Below, one piece after another: positions 14,632 through 24,191 of a stretch of 24,684 nt of DNA. The stretch spans positions 1 through 24,684 of the forward strand of contig JACQGJ010000351.1 in the NCBI GenBank assembly GCA_016199605.1, in the 5' to 3' direction. A model generated the notes under the pieces. That model was not told the DNA's origin. It did not search any database and was given only the letters and a program-made list of their open reading frames with translations. The stretch is from Armatimonadota bacterium. Lineage in GTDB: Bacteria > Armatimonadota > Abditibacteriia > CG2-30-59-28. Within the stretch, counting starts at the first letter, position 1. Each line of letters begins with the position of its first letter. The translations under genes and the position numbers were made by a program.

Positions 14632-14958
14632 ATGTTGTGGCTGGTGTTGGTTCTCCTTACATTTAACGTGGCTCTTGCCACTATCTGGTTCACCTACGCT
14701 CTCCTTATCGAAAGCCGCTTCAGCGAGAACCTGCTCCCGCGGGCGGTTATCGACCACACGGCTCTGGGGCGTTTGTTGACGACGGCGGGAGATGAACCCG
14801 CGGTGCGGGAAGCAGTGATCCTGAAAGTTTGGGATCGCCTGGGAGGCTACGGACTCACCGCGGGCGAAAAGCAATTCCTGCGGGAATGCCCCAGGGAACA
14901 GTTGGCCGTCATGGTCGATACAGCCCTTAAGTCCGCCCGACAACGAACGCGACGTTAA
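14632..14958 (+). CDS. Hypothetical membrane-anchored protein (108 aa)
   Basis: I do not recognise this family. Residues 1-26 (MLWLVLVLLTFNVALATIWF and on) form one membrane helix. The remainder is a soluble, charged and probably helical domain, with GRLLTTAGDEPAVREAVILK and a basic tail SARQRTRR. The lack of a signal-peptidase site suggests an anchored protein; topology is not decided. It has its own promoter and weak GGAAG upstream of the ATG. glnD follows after about 150 nt with another promoter, so a link to nitrogen control is not indicated. Confidence 0.7.
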   Translation: MLWLVLVLLTFNVALATIWFTYALLIESRFSENLLPRAVIDHTALGRLLTTAGDEPAVREAVILKVWDRLGGYGLTAGEKQFLRECPREQLAVMVDTALKSARQRTRR

Positions 14959-15052
14959 GATTCTTCGATGGCTCCGCCGCCTATCCCGCGCTGTTCCCTC
15001 CCGTAGAATCTCTCTCTGAGGTGCAGGTCTCCTTTCCCGCGGGAGCCTCCTA

Positions 15053-15061
15053 TGCTAAAAT
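15053..15061 (+). promoter_or_regulatory. Extended -10 promoter of glnD-glnE
   Basis: TGC directly precedes TAAAAT (15056-15061); the -35 region is weak (TTTCCC at 15033-15038, 17-nt spacer). A start near 15068 gives a 40-nt leader before ATG 15108, and would exclude the upstream in-frame GTG at 15021. Confidence 0.42.
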
Positions 15062-15107
15062 CCTCACAGACCTGCAGACATGCGGCATGGAACCCCTGGA
15101 GGATTGC

Positions 15108-17753
15108 ATGGAATCAAGTACTCAGGAGATTCGGGACTTCCTGAATTCCGGTAGAAAGACTCTGCTCGGAACTGCTCCCGGAGAAGCTACCGGACAAGAG
15201 TTGATGGAACGGCACACCGAGTTGATCGACGAGACGGTTCGTCGCCTCTACCAGCTCGCCACCTCCCGAGCCAAGCGGGTAGCCTTGAAATGGTACGTCC
15301 CCGGAGAGACGGAAATCGCCATTGTAGCGACTGGCGGTTATGGGCGCAGTGAGTTGAGCCCTTTCTCCGACATCGACATTGCCTTCGTCCCCTCCGCTGA
15401 AGACCAACCCTACGTCGATGCCCTGGTCAAAGAGGCGTTTCAACTCATCGTTGAGATCTTCCTGGATAACTCTGATCTTCACGTCGGGTACGCCTATCGA
15501 CCCTTGAGCGATTGTCCCCGAATCGATCATCAGACCAAGACTTCGTTGCTTGACATGCGTCTCGTGGTTGGCGCGGAGTATCTCGTCGCCTCCATGAGAA
15601 GCGAGGTGCTGAAATACCTGGATGTCGTATCCTTCGTTCAAGAGAAGACGGAGGAGAGAAGGCTGCTTTTCCACAAACTACGCTCAGAGCTTTACTCCCT
15701 CGAACCCAACCTCAAGGAGGGCTCGGGAGGTCTGCGTGACCTGCACACGGCGCTATGGATGTCGCAAGTCATGTTCCGAGTACCCCACACCGAAATCCTG
15801 CATGAGATGGTCCGCCGCGGCGTCATCTCGACCCGGGACCACCAGAACCTGCTAAAAGCACGCGAACACCTTTGGAAGATCCGCAACTGGCTGCACTTGA
15901 CTGCGGGTCGTAAGAACGATGTTCTCGTCGCCGACGTGCATGACCGCATCGCCCGGGATTTCGCCTACACGGGATCCCTCCCCAACACAGACCTCCCCTC
16001 CGGTGGATTCATGCGAGACTATTACGCCACCGCTGAAACAGTGAACCGCTTCAGTCGCAAAGTTGCCAAGCGCCTTCTCGAAGGCACCCTCAACCTGGGA
16101 CGTGGATTTGTCTCCACTCGTCAACGTATCGGGGTCGCCTCCCCTGACCTTTTCCACAAGGACCCCGCCTTGGTCATCCTCGCCTTTGAGTTGGCCCACC
16201 GGTACGGGTTCGTTTTCGACCTCGAAGCTGAAGTGCTGATTGAGGAGGCTGTCTCTCTCATCGATGACGAGGTGCGCTGCTCGCGAGAGGCCGCCAGAGC
16301 TTTCCTGAGCATTCTGAGACCGTCTCCGGAAACCGGACATACTTTGCGCCGAATGCGTGACCGCAAGGTCCTGCAGGAGTACTTCCCGGAGTTCGGTGAG
16401 TTGATGCACTGCGTCCCGGCTGATCCCGCTCATGAGTTGACCGTCGGAGAGCATTCACTGCGAGTGGTCGACTACCTCGAGGAAATCAGTACCAGCAACG
16501 AATCGCCTGCCGGGTTGGAGGATCGTTGGCAGGCAAGCTCCCTTACCGATACGATGCAGGAGGTCCTCGAGCCGGAGGTGCTGATGCTCGCAGCCATGCT
16601 GCACGACGTGGGGAAGCTTCACTCGACGGGTAACCACGCAATCACCGGCGCCTTGATCGCGCGCACTGTCGGAGAACGCCTGGGACTGACGAAGGAGAAG
16701 GCTGATCTTCTGGAACGCCTGGTCAGAGAGCACCTCTCCCTGGTCCGCATGTCACGGCTCAGGGACCTGAACTCACCCTCGACCTTGCGGGAAGCGATGC
16801 AGGCCGTTGGAGATAGACAGACGCTGAAGATGCTTTACCTTCTTTCCTACGCGGACACAAAAGCCGTTGGGTCTCGCGGCTACACCGAGCTTGACATGCG
16901 CCTGCTGGATGAACTGTACTCTAAAGTGAACAGAGCGTTTTGTGAAGAGACGATCGAAGCGGATCTTGAGACGCTTGCGGCGAGAGAGAGGGCGCGGGTG
17001 CATTCCGAGTTGAGAGGTCTTGAGGTGCCGGAGGAGCGGTTGAAGCAGTTGTCGGACCGGCTTCCGGCAAGTTACCTGGTGAACACTCCACTCGGGCTGA
17101 TTGCGACCCACCTGAAGCTGATCGACCGGTTGGAGACGGAGCGTGTCGTGATTGACTTCTACACGACCCCGGGCGATGACTTCACGGAATTGACAATTTG
17201 TACTTGGGACGATCCGGAACCAGGACTTCTCAGCAAGATCACGGGCACACTCTACGCGAACGACGTGGACATACGAACCGCCCAGGTCTTCACTCTCGAA
17301 GGCGACGGGGCCCTTGTTCTCGACACCTTGTGGATCACCTCTAATACGAGACCTTTGTCCGAAACCAAAAGCAAGCGTTTGGGGGACGCGCTCCAGCGCG
17401 TGCTTTCCCGCCGGTCGGCCGTCGAGTCCATTGTCGAGGAATCAGGGAAACCGGTTGACGCGGCAGTGTGGGTGGAGGAGGTGAGCGCCAGCAACGATCT
17501 TTCAGACGAACACACGGTGGTCCATCTCGTTGCGGGAGATGTTAAGGGATTGCTGTACTTCGTAACGCGCGCTATCTCCCGGGTAGGTCTGGATATCCAT
17601 ACGGCCAAAATCACGACCTGGTCGGGGAAAGCTGAGGACGCCTTCTACGTAACTCGAAGAGACGGCTCGAAGGTTCTCGGTGAAGAGCTTGAGGCGGTAG
17701 CGACGCAACTTCGGGAGATCCTCTCCGCAAGGCCGCCGGCAGTTGACGCATGA
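15108..17753 (+). CDS. glnD: [Protein-PII] uridylyltransferase / uridylyl-removing enzyme
   Basis: The 881-residue protein has the full GlnD architecture. The nucleotidyltransferase domain carries GGYGRSELSPFSDIDIAF (G76 to D88 and D90). A central linker domain includes EGSGGLRDLH. The HD hydrolase domain has H449 in GEHSLRVVDY and H499-D500 in LHDVGK. Two C-terminal ACT domains begin near 692 and 802 and sense glutamine. GlnD uridylylates PII under nitrogen limitation and removes UMP when glutamine is high. An in-frame GTG at 15021 exists, but ATG 15108 has GGAGG five bases upstream and fits the promoter, so I chose it. It overlaps glnE by ATGA, indicating translational coupling. No key residue appears lost. 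Confidence 0.96.
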   Translation: MESSTQEIRDFLNSGRKTLLGTAPGEATGQELMERHTELIDETVRRLYQLATSRAKRVALKWYVPGETEIAIVATGGYGRSELSPFSDIDIAFVPSAEDQPYVDALVKEAFQLIVEIFLDNSDLHVGYAYRPLSDCPRIDHQTKTSLLDMRLVVGAEYLVASMRSEVLKYLDVVSFVQEKTEERRLLFHKLRSELYSLEPNLKEGSGGLRDLHTALWMSQVMFRVPHTEILHEMVRRGVISTRDHQNLLKAREHLWKIRNWLHLTAGRKNDVLVADVHDRIARDFAYTGSLPNTDLPSGGFMRDYYATAETVNRFSRKVAKRLLEGTLNLGRGFVSTRQRIGVASPDLFHKDPALVILAFELAHRYGFVFDLEAEVLIEEAVSLIDDEVRCSREAARAFLSILRPSPETGHTLRRMRDRKVLQEYFPEFGELMHCVPADPAHELTVGEHSLRVVDYLEEISTSNESPAGLEDRWQASSLTDTMQEVLEPEVLMLAAMLHDVGKLHSTGNHAITGALIARTVGERLGLTKEKADLLERLVREHLSLVRMSRLRDLNSPSTLREAMQAVGDRQTLKMLYLLSYADTKAVGSRGYTELDMRLLDELYSKVNRAFCEETIEADLETLAARERARVHSELRGLEVPEERLKQLSDRLPASYLVNTPLGLIATHLKLIDRLETERVVIDFYTTPGDDFTELTICTWDDPEPGLLSKITGTLYANDVDIRTAQVFTLEGDGALVLDTLWITSNTRPLSETKSKRLGDALQRVLSRRSAVESIVEESGKPVDAAVWVEEVSASNDLSDEHTVVHLVAGDVKGLLYFVTRAISRVGLDIHTAKITTWSGKAEDAFYVTRRDGSKVLGEELEAVATQLREILSARPPAVDA

Positions 17754-20700
17754 AAACCTCGGGCATGACGACACTCGCAGACTACCTTCTCGATCGTTCG
17801 CTCCCCCTTGAGACCCGTGGCAGTTACCTCTTGAGCCTTGGGTTCAGGGACTTCGAGCGTTCGGATTACAACCTCAGGCTCCTCGCGGGGGAACCTCCCG
17901 GGGTCTTCTCCTTTCTGGAGTTGGGCGAGGCCCTCGTAACAGCCGTTTGCCAGGCAGCGGATCCTGACGCGTCCTTGAGCAACTTCGAGCGGTTCGCCGA
18001 GGCCTTTGGAGGGAAGCTCACGCTTTTCCGCTACTTGCAGGACGATCCTCGAGCTCTGGAGGTCCTTGCGCAACTCTTCGGCTTCAGCCAGTTCCTGTCC
18101 GAGATACTGATCCTCAATCCCGAGTACTTCGACCTGGTGACGAATCTCGAAAGGCTCTCGCAGCCCAAGTCCACCGGAGAGCTTGCCAGCGACCTCACCC
18201 ACTCGATGGCCACGCTCCACTCACGCGACCTCCGTTTGGACACGATGCGAAGATTCAAGCGCCGTGAGATTCTTCGGATCGGCCTTCGAGACATGCTGCA
18301 ACTCGTAGACCTGCCTGCAATTGTGCGTGATACGTCCCATCTGGCTGACGCTCTGGTAGAAGCGGCCTTTCGCTTGAGCGTGCAGACCGCCTACAACCTG
18401 CCGCCGGACTCCTTCATGGAAGAGACGCAAGCCCCGATATCCGTATTCGCACTGGGCAAGCTGGGGGGCGAAGAATTGAACTACAGCTCCGACATCGACC
18501 TGTTGTTCGTCGCCGGGATCGCAGAGGACCGCACACTTATGCGAGTAGCTGAACAGACCATCCAGAACCTGGCTCAGTCAACTGGCGAAGGATACCTGTA
18601 CCGAGTGGACATGCGACTGCGCCCACAAGGCTCCTCCGGGCCCCTCGCTCCTTCCATCGACTATTGCCTGAGCTACTACGAGTCCTGGGCTGAGCCGTGG
18701 GAAATGCAGGCTTTGATCAAGGCTCGTCAAATCACGGGCGACCGGCAGCTCGGGACCCGTTTCTCGAGGTTTGTCGAGGGCTTGGTCTATGCCAAGCAAG
18801 TCGACATCTCGGCCATCACTGAGATTCAGCATGTCAAGAAGCGGATGGAGAACCGTCTCTCCCATCACTCGGAAGACAAGATGAACGTGAAGCTTGGGCG
18901 CGGTGGAATTCGCGACGTGGAATTCACGGTCCAACTGCTGCAGCTACTCACGGGAGCCGACCATCCTGAGTTGCGGACCGGCAATACGCTCGACGCGTTG
19001 CAGCGATTGAAGGACCTGGGGAGGATCGCAGAGGTCGAGGCCATGAAGCTGCAAGAAGCCTACTGCTATCTCAGGAGGCTTGAGAACTATCTTCAGATCG
19101 TTGATGAGTTCCCCCTCCATTCCTTGCCTGAAGACCGGGAGGCGCTCAACCGCTTGGCTCGCAGGATGGGATACCGCGGAAATGAGCCCGGGGCAAGGCT
19201 CGAAGCCGAATTGCAGCAGCTCACCGACGCGGTGAGGATTACCCACGAGAGGTACTTCTACCCGGAGGCAGCGGATCTGTCCGGCGAGGAAGCATCGCAA
19301 CTCGAGCTAATCTTGTCTGAGGATCAACCAGACTTTCTGTGCAAGGATTTCTTCGAAGGCTACGGTCTTGAGGATCCAGTCCGGGCGAGGGAGAATCTGC
19401 GTCTGCTGGCTCTCGGGCCCGCTCATGTTCATGTCCCGCTCAGAACCCGACGACTATTCCTTCAGATCGCTCCGGCTATCATGAGGGCCGTGTCCCTGTC
19501 ACCCGACCCCGACGGCGCCCTCAATCAACTGGAGTCACTCAGCAGCGCCGTGGGGAATCGAGCGTCCTTCTTCCTTTCTTTGTCGCGCAACCCTCAAGTC
19601 GTGGAAGCTCTGGCAATGCTTGCCTCAATCAGTGAGCCGATGATGCAGATTCTGCTCACGCATCCCGAGTTCTTTGACGCCCTCATGGCACCAGAAATCA
19701 TGACTTCCGAGAAGACAATGACTGGGATGCTCGAGGAGTTGCAGCCCCGGATGGCAGTGGAGAACCAACGGGAAAGCCGGCTCAACGCCTTGCGGCGATA
19801 CCGTCATCGGGAGATGCTGCGCATTGCGGTGCGAGATCTCACTGGGTCCGCTGACGTGCTCGCGGTTCATCGGGAAATCTCGGCCCTTGCTGAAGCATGC
19901 GTGAGGGCCGCCTACCAGGTTGCCGTTGAAGATACCAGACAGCTCCCCTTTTCCTCTCTGGGAATCATCGGTCTGGGGAAACTCGGGGGGCGGGAGTTGC
20001 ACTACGCGTCCGACCTTGATATAGCCTTCGTCTACCGGCCTCTGGAAAGGACCACCGGAGAGTTCAGACCTTTCCAACTTACGTCCTTTTGTGATCGGTT
20101 GATTCAGGCGCTGTCAGAAATCACGGCGGAGGGGTGGGCCTTCAAAGTGGACACGCGGCTTAGGCCGGAGGGCGGCACTGGCGCCCTCGCGCGAACGCTC
20201 GTAAGTTACGAAGAATACTGGAAGGATTGGATGGAGCCGTGGGAAAGGCTGGCGCTCTTACGTGCGAGGTTCGTGGCGGGCGATGGGTCGTTGTCTGAGC
20301 TCTTCTTGCATCGCGCCCAGGATTTGAACTTCTGCAAACCCGTGGACCTTGAGGTTCTCGAAGGTCTCCGGCACGTCAAGCAACGCGTTGAGACGGAACG
20401 GACAGATTCGGAGTCAGACTCACTGGACATCAAGCTTGGTCCCGGAGGCCTCAGTGACATCGAATTCACGGCGCAGTGGCTGCAGCTCAAACACGGAAGA
20501 GATATTCCCGACCTGAGAATCCCGAGCACCCTTGGGGCACTCCAACGACTTCACAAGCACCGAGTTCTCACAGAGGAGGAGTTTTCGGTCCTCCGGGAAG
20601 CGTACCTCTTCCTCTGTCGTCTCGAGGCGCGTCTCCGGGTCATGGAAGCCAACGCACCTCCCCTTTTGCCCAGATCAGGCAAGAGGCTCGAAGTCTTGGC

Positions 20701-20824
20701 AAGGTCCCTTGGATACCATGCAGAGGACTCGACCGCAGGAGAGAGGTTGCTGAAAAATCACGCGAGACAAGCGGGGCAGGTTCGAGAAGTTTTCTTGAGG
20801 AGGTTCTGCGGAGGGACGGAGTAG
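17750..20824 (+). CDS. glnE: Bifunctional glutamine synthetase adenylyltransferase/deadenylase
   Basis: The 1024-residue protein has the two-headed GlnE layout. The N-terminal adenylyl-removing half has GKLGGEELNYSSDIDLLF (G236 to D248 and D250). The C-terminal adenylyl-transferase half has GKLGGRELHYASDLDIAF (G743 to D755 and D757). Each is followed by a helical regulatory segment (RGGIRDVEF and PGGLSDIEF). Both nucleotidyltransferase aspartate pairs are intact, so both activities are expected. GlnE adenylylates or deadenylylates glutamine synthetase in response to PII state and glutamine, which is set by GlnD. The ATG 17750 overlaps the glnD TGA by 4 nt; ATG 17765 is an alternative start. 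It is convergent with the outer-membrane gene, 43 nt away. Confidence 0.96.
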   Translation: MKTSGMTTLADYLLDRSLPLETRGSYLLSLGFRDFERSDYNLRLLAGEPPGVFSFLELGEALVTAVCQAADPDASLSNFERFAEAFGGKLTLFRYLQDDPRALEVLAQLFGFSQFLSEILILNPEYFDLVTNLERLSQPKSTGELASDLTHSMATLHSRDLRLDTMRRFKRREILRIGLRDMLQLVDLPAIVRDTSHLADALVEAAFRLSVQTAYNLPPDSFMEETQAPISVFALGKLGGEELNYSSDIDLLFVAGIAEDRTLMRVAEQTIQNLAQSTGEGYLYRVDMRLRPQGSSGPLAPSIDYCLSYYESWAEPWEMQALIKARQITGDRQLGTRFSRFVEGLVYAKQVDISAITEIQHVKKRMENRLSHHSEDKMNVKLGRGGIRDVEFTVQLLQLLTGADHPELRTGNTLDALQRLKDLGRIAEVEAMKLQEAYCYLRRLENYLQIVDEFPLHSLPEDREALNRLARRMGYRGNEPGARLEAELQQLTDAVRITHERYFYPEAADLSGEEASQLELILSEDQPDFLCKDFFEGYGLEDPVRARENLRLLALGPAHVHVPLRTRRLFLQIAPAIMRAVSLSPDPDGALNQLESLSSAVGNRASFFLSLSRNPQVVEALAMLASISEPMMQILLTHPEFFDALMAPEIMTSEKTMTGMLEELQPRMAVENQRESRLNALRRYRHREMLRIAVRDLTGSADVLAVHREISALAEACVRAAYQVAVEDTRQLPFSSLGIIGLGKLGGRELHYASDLDIAFVYRPLERTTGEFRPFQLTSFCDRLIQALSEITAEGWAFKVDTRLRPEGGTGALARTLVSYEEYWKDWMEPWERLALLRARFVAGDGSLSELFLHRAQDLNFCKPVDLEVLEGLRHVKQRVETERTDSESDSLDIKLGPGGLSDIEFTAQWLQLKHGRDIPDLRIPSTLGALQRLHKHRVLTEEEFSVLREAYLFLCRLEARLRVMEANAPPLLPRSGKRLEVLARSLGYHAEDSTAGERLLKNHARQAGQVREVFLRRFCGGTE

Positions 20825-20833
20825 CCCCTCCGC
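20808..20833. terminator. GC hairpin between convergent genes
   Basis: GCGGAGGG and CCCTCCGC form an 8-bp stem around a 10-nt loop that contains the glnE stop codon TAG. No T-run follows on the plus strand. It is a weak or Rho-assisted terminator candidate for glnE and perhaps for the opposing gene. Confidence 0.35.
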
Positions 20834-20867
20834 GTGTTCATGGTTGCACTGAGAAAGCCTCTGTCGC

Positions 20868-23800
20868 TTAGAACATGCGCCTCAGTGTCAAGTCGATTCT
20901 GGTTCTCCCCTCTGTGCTTGGGGCGAAGTCGGCATCGTCAATATAGCGACCGCTGATGGAGAATTCGTTGGCGTCTCCGAGGCTTAACCCGTAAGACATC
21001 GCAAAGGTGTTGTACTCGTCGGGTTGGCCTTTCGCCATGCCAAGACCCCGGGCAAACTTGAGGCTGAGACGATTTGCTGCGCTCAGGTTTCTGCTCAAGG
21101 ACAAGCTGAGCTCATCCGAAACCGTATTGGCTCCCAGGTCTTTCTTCATTGCGTATCCCAGGTTCCCCACGAACCCTTTGTCCAAAAGCGGCAGCACCGA
21201 AGCCGGGAAGTCCATTGAATAGCTCTGTTCATAGAGTTTCAGGTAGGTTTTCGAAAAAGGCAGAATCGAGTCGTCCAGCCTGTCAGGAGCCGGCCTGTTG
21301 CTGTAGGCCGACGCCCTCAACTTCCAATCCTTAGAGAAGGCTTTGGAAAGGCTCCAGTCCCACAACTCGAGCGGAGTCTTTGTCAGGTCACTCCTCTGGG
21401 AATAGGAACCGCCGAAGGAGACTGTCTTGCTGAAGCTGCCCGCGAACTTGGCATACAGGGCATTGCGATCAGGCTCCAGCGGAGTCCCACTGCCCGTAAG
21501 CCTGGCCAGAGAGAAGTCCAGGGATTCAAATCCGAGCTGGAAGGAGTACGGGGACTTTTCCTTCGCCCAGTCGAAATAGTAAGTGCTCAGTTGCTGCTCG
21601 CCTCCCTGGGTGTTGAGGGAATTTCGCTGTCTCGCAACCACTGACAGATGATCCAGCAGCCTTTGGCGCAGGGTCAATTGCTGGGTGTAAATGGGACTGG
21701 CTGGGGTTTCTGTGTCACTAAGAGTGTATTCAAGGGTCGTGTCTTTCCAGGGAGTGAATCCCACCGTTTGTGAGTTGGTGGTGCTCAGCGCGGTCAGGAG
21801 ACCCGTCCGGTTCACGCTGGAGGTCAGCGAAAGCTTGTTTCCCTTGTTCCAGAGATACGAGAATGTGTAGCTCTGTTGCTGCTCCAGACTCCCCGAGTCC
21901 GAGTACTTGTCGCGCAAGTCTGCCGTCACTGACAAAACCTTGTTCAGGGGCGCTGTGACTTTGATTTTGGAGTCCGCCGTTTGACCCACCAGGCTATCGT
22001 CGATGTGGCTCCAGTCGCCGGACAACGAAAGCTGTTTCCACGGTTTGGTATCCAGGTGCATTGACAGGCTGTCGCTGCGAAGGTCCGGTTCACCCTCCCT
22101 GCCTTTGTCGGTGACCGTGAGGGAGCGGGTAATCGCAGTGCTCGTGCGATCATCGAACTTGTGAGTGACATAATAGGTTCTGTTGATTGTCTCATCCAAC
22201 TCCACTCCGTCTGGCCGTTGGACGTTGCCGAACGTGGTGGTTACGTCCGTATAGGTGAGGGTGGTCGCCGGGCTTGGCGCGACAACCACCGTGCTCGAAC
22301 GGGCGTGACCCTCAGAAATCGCCGCAGGGTCCCCCGATCTATCCACCGTTTCATCTTTGCGGTAGTGCGTGACCGAGAATTTTGACGCTCCTTTGGGATC
22401 TACCAGGAGCGGCAGCATGGCGGTCCATTCGCTGGCGTCTGTTCCTTTGAGCGCCACCAGATCCTCGCGTCCCATTCCTTTCAGGGCGGTGTCGGACATC
22501 CTGTAATCAAGGGATCGTCGGGCGTTCAGGAGTTGAAACCGTCCGTAGGACACCTTGTAGTTCTCCAGGTGGAGGTCACCGCCACTCATCATCTCCGCGT
22601 CGTTGAAGTCCGCACCGAAGGAGAGAATCTTTGTTGGCGCGTAGGTTATGTGTGACTGCTGCTGGTCCACACCCTTCAACAGAACCAGATCGGGGCGGTT
22701 CATTCCTTTGAGGACCGTGTCGGACAAGCCGGCATCGACGGACCGACGTGACGTCAGGAACTGAAAAGTTCCATAGTTGAATTTGTAGTCCTCAAGATGC
22801 ACGTCGCCCGTACTCGTCTTGGCGTCATTGAAGTCCGCACCGAAGGAGAGAATCTTTGTTGGCGCGTAGGATACATGGGACTCCTGCTGGTCCACGCCCT
22901 TCAACGGAACCAGATCGGGGCGGTTCATTCCTTTCAGGACCGCGTCGGACAGGCCGGCATCGACGGACCGACGTGCAGTCAGGAACTGAAACGTTCCGTA
23001 GTTGAGTTTGTAGTCTTCAAGGTGTACGTCGCCTGTACTCGTGTTGGCTTCGTTGAAATTCGCGCCAAAACCAAACAGCTTGCTCGGCGTGAATGTAACA
23101 TGAGATTCCTGTTGTTTGACCCCTTTCAATCCGACCAGGTCCGCTCGGCCCAAACCGCTGAGCACAGCGTCGGACAACGTGGCATCTATGGATCGGCGCG
23201 AAGTAAGGAATTGGAACGCGCCATAGCCGATCTTGTAGTCTTCCGAGTGGATGTCTCCGCGCCCTGTCTGGACATCGTTGAACTCCGCGCCGAGAGCAAG
23301 CGATTTGGTGGGCGAGAAGGTCATGTAGGCGTCCTGTTGCTTGATTCCTTTGAGTGCTCTGAGGTCGGTCAGAGTCAGCAAAGGCGTTGCGGCCGCTCCC
23401 AAGGCGCTGCGCGACGCAAAGCCCTGGTTGATCCGGCCGGTCACGTCGCCCAGAAGCTCGGGGGAATCCACCGCACCCACGGACAACCGAGAGAATCCCA
23501 CCGTGAATTTGGAGCCTGTCACGGAGATCTCTCGGCTTTGGATTCCCTTCGGGGCGCTAAGGGCCATTTGAGCAAGTCGCTGGCTCGACAACCCCGGGGA
23601 AAGGCTATGGTAGAACGACAGGCCGGGCTGGATCGTGTTGGCATCCATGATTCCTGATCCGAAAGAATCCTCCGCGCCGAAACCAAAGCTGTCTATGGGT
23701 CCTCGGTCGGCAAAGGGGATCAGGCTTCCATCAATGGCCGACATCTTGAAGGCTAAATTCGAGTCCATCAAGCCGGAGAAGTCAGCCGACTGTACCAACT

Positions 23801-24140
23801 GGGCTGCCGTTCGAGTGCCGGCATTGAAGCTGCCGGGGCGAAACTGCGTCTGAAACCCGAAGTTGCTTCCCCCGGCGAGGGGGCTCGTCGTGGAGATCCC
23901 TACCGGTAAATCCTGTCCCCGCGAGGAGAAACTCTCGCCGAACAAGCTGGCAGTCAACGCGTCGGTCACTGCGTCGTCCTCCCCGAACGCGGGGCCCGGA
24001 ATCAAGGACAAACATGCAATAAGAAGAACCGCGGTGCTTACTACCAAGCTACTGAGGCTGAATTCCCTGCCTCTGGCAGAAACAGTCATCGCGGGTCGCC
24101 GCGACGAAGGTACGATTGTAGAGTTCAGTTCTGTTTCCAT
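20868..24140 (-). CDS. Outer-membrane beta-barrel protein with four tandem 75-aa repeats
   Basis: The 1090-residue protein has an N-terminal export signal (hydrophobic LVVSTAVLLIACLSLIPG ending PAFG). The body is rich in alternating polar/apolar strands. The end TRIDLTLRRMF has a terminal phenylalanine, as in the beta-signal read by the BAM complex. Residues about 263-563 are four consecutive 75-76-residue repeats, each with LKG, SFGADFND-like, DVHLEDYK and RRSVDAGLSD. The C-terminal half continues as long antiparallel beta-hairpins (for example KQLSLSGDWSHIDDS). The family is unnamed; it is a large surface or pore protein by inference. ATG 24140 has GGGGTGA six bases upstream and is preferred to GTG 24149. 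It follows the proline-rich gene by 51 nt, so the two are probably one operon. Confidence 0.75.
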   Translation of the reverse strand: METELNSTIVPSSRRPAMTVSARGREFSLSSLVVSTAVLLIACLSLIPGPAFGEDDAVTDALTASLFGESFSSRGQDLPVGISTTSPLAGGSNFGFQTQFRPGSFNAGTRTAAQLVQSADFSGLMDSNLAFKMSAIDGSLIPFADRGPIDSFGFGAEDSFGSGIMDANTIQPGLSFYHSLSPGLSSQRLAQMALSAPKGIQSREISVTGSKFTVGFSRLSVGAVDSPELLGDVTGRINQGFASRSALGAAATPLLTLTDLRALKGIKQQDAYMTFSPTKSLALGAEFNDVQTGRGDIHSEDYKIGYGAFQFLTSRRSIDATLSDAVLSGLGRADLVGLKGVKQQESHVTFTPSKLFGFGANFNEANTSTGDVHLEDYKLNYGTFQFLTARRSVDAGLSDAVLKGMNRPDLVPLKGVDQQESHVSYAPTKILSFGADFNDAKTSTGDVHLEDYKFNYGTFQFLTSRRSVDAGLSDTVLKGMNRPDLVLLKGVDQQQSHITYAPTKILSFGADFNDAEMMSGGDLHLENYKVSYGRFQLLNARRSLDYRMSDTALKGMGREDLVALKGTDASEWTAMLPLLVDPKGASKFSVTHYRKDETVDRSGDPAAISEGHARSSTVVVAPSPATTLTYTDVTTTFGNVQRPDGVELDETINRTYYVTHKFDDRTSTAITRSLTVTDKGREGEPDLRSDSLSMHLDTKPWKQLSLSGDWSHIDDSLVGQTADSKIKVTAPLNKVLSVTADLRDKYSDSGSLEQQQSYTFSYLWNKGNKLSLTSSVNRTGLLTALSTTNSQTVGFTPWKDTTLEYTLSDTETPASPIYTQQLTLRQRLLDHLSVVARQRNSLNTQGGEQQLSTYYFDWAKEKSPYSFQLGFESLDFSLARLTGSGTPLEPDRNALYAKFAGSFSKTVSFGGSYSQRSDLTKTPLELWDWSLSKAFSKDWKLRASAYSNRPAPDRLDDSILPFSKTYLKLYEQSYSMDFPASVLPLLDKGFVGNLGYAMKKDLGANTVSDELSLSLSRNLSAANRLSLKFARGLGMAKGQPDEYNTFAMSYGLSLGDANEFSISGRYIDDADFAPSTEGRTRIDLTLRRMF
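22452..23354 (-). repeat. Four tandem ~225-bp coding repeats
   Basis: Units lie at 23130-23354, 22905-23129, 22680-22904 and 22452-22679; the last is 3 nt longer. Units two and three are the most alike at the DNA level, pointing to recent duplication. A decayed partial unit follows (LKGTDASEW). Confidence 0.85.
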
Positions 24141-24191
24141 TTCTATCACCCCGCTTAAGCGTGGGAAATCTGTCTGGCTTACTTACAGCAA

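Noticed and set aside
22452..23354. Regularly spaced repeats resembling an array
   Set aside because: Units are contiguous 225-bp coding modules in one frame without spacers, not CRISPR.
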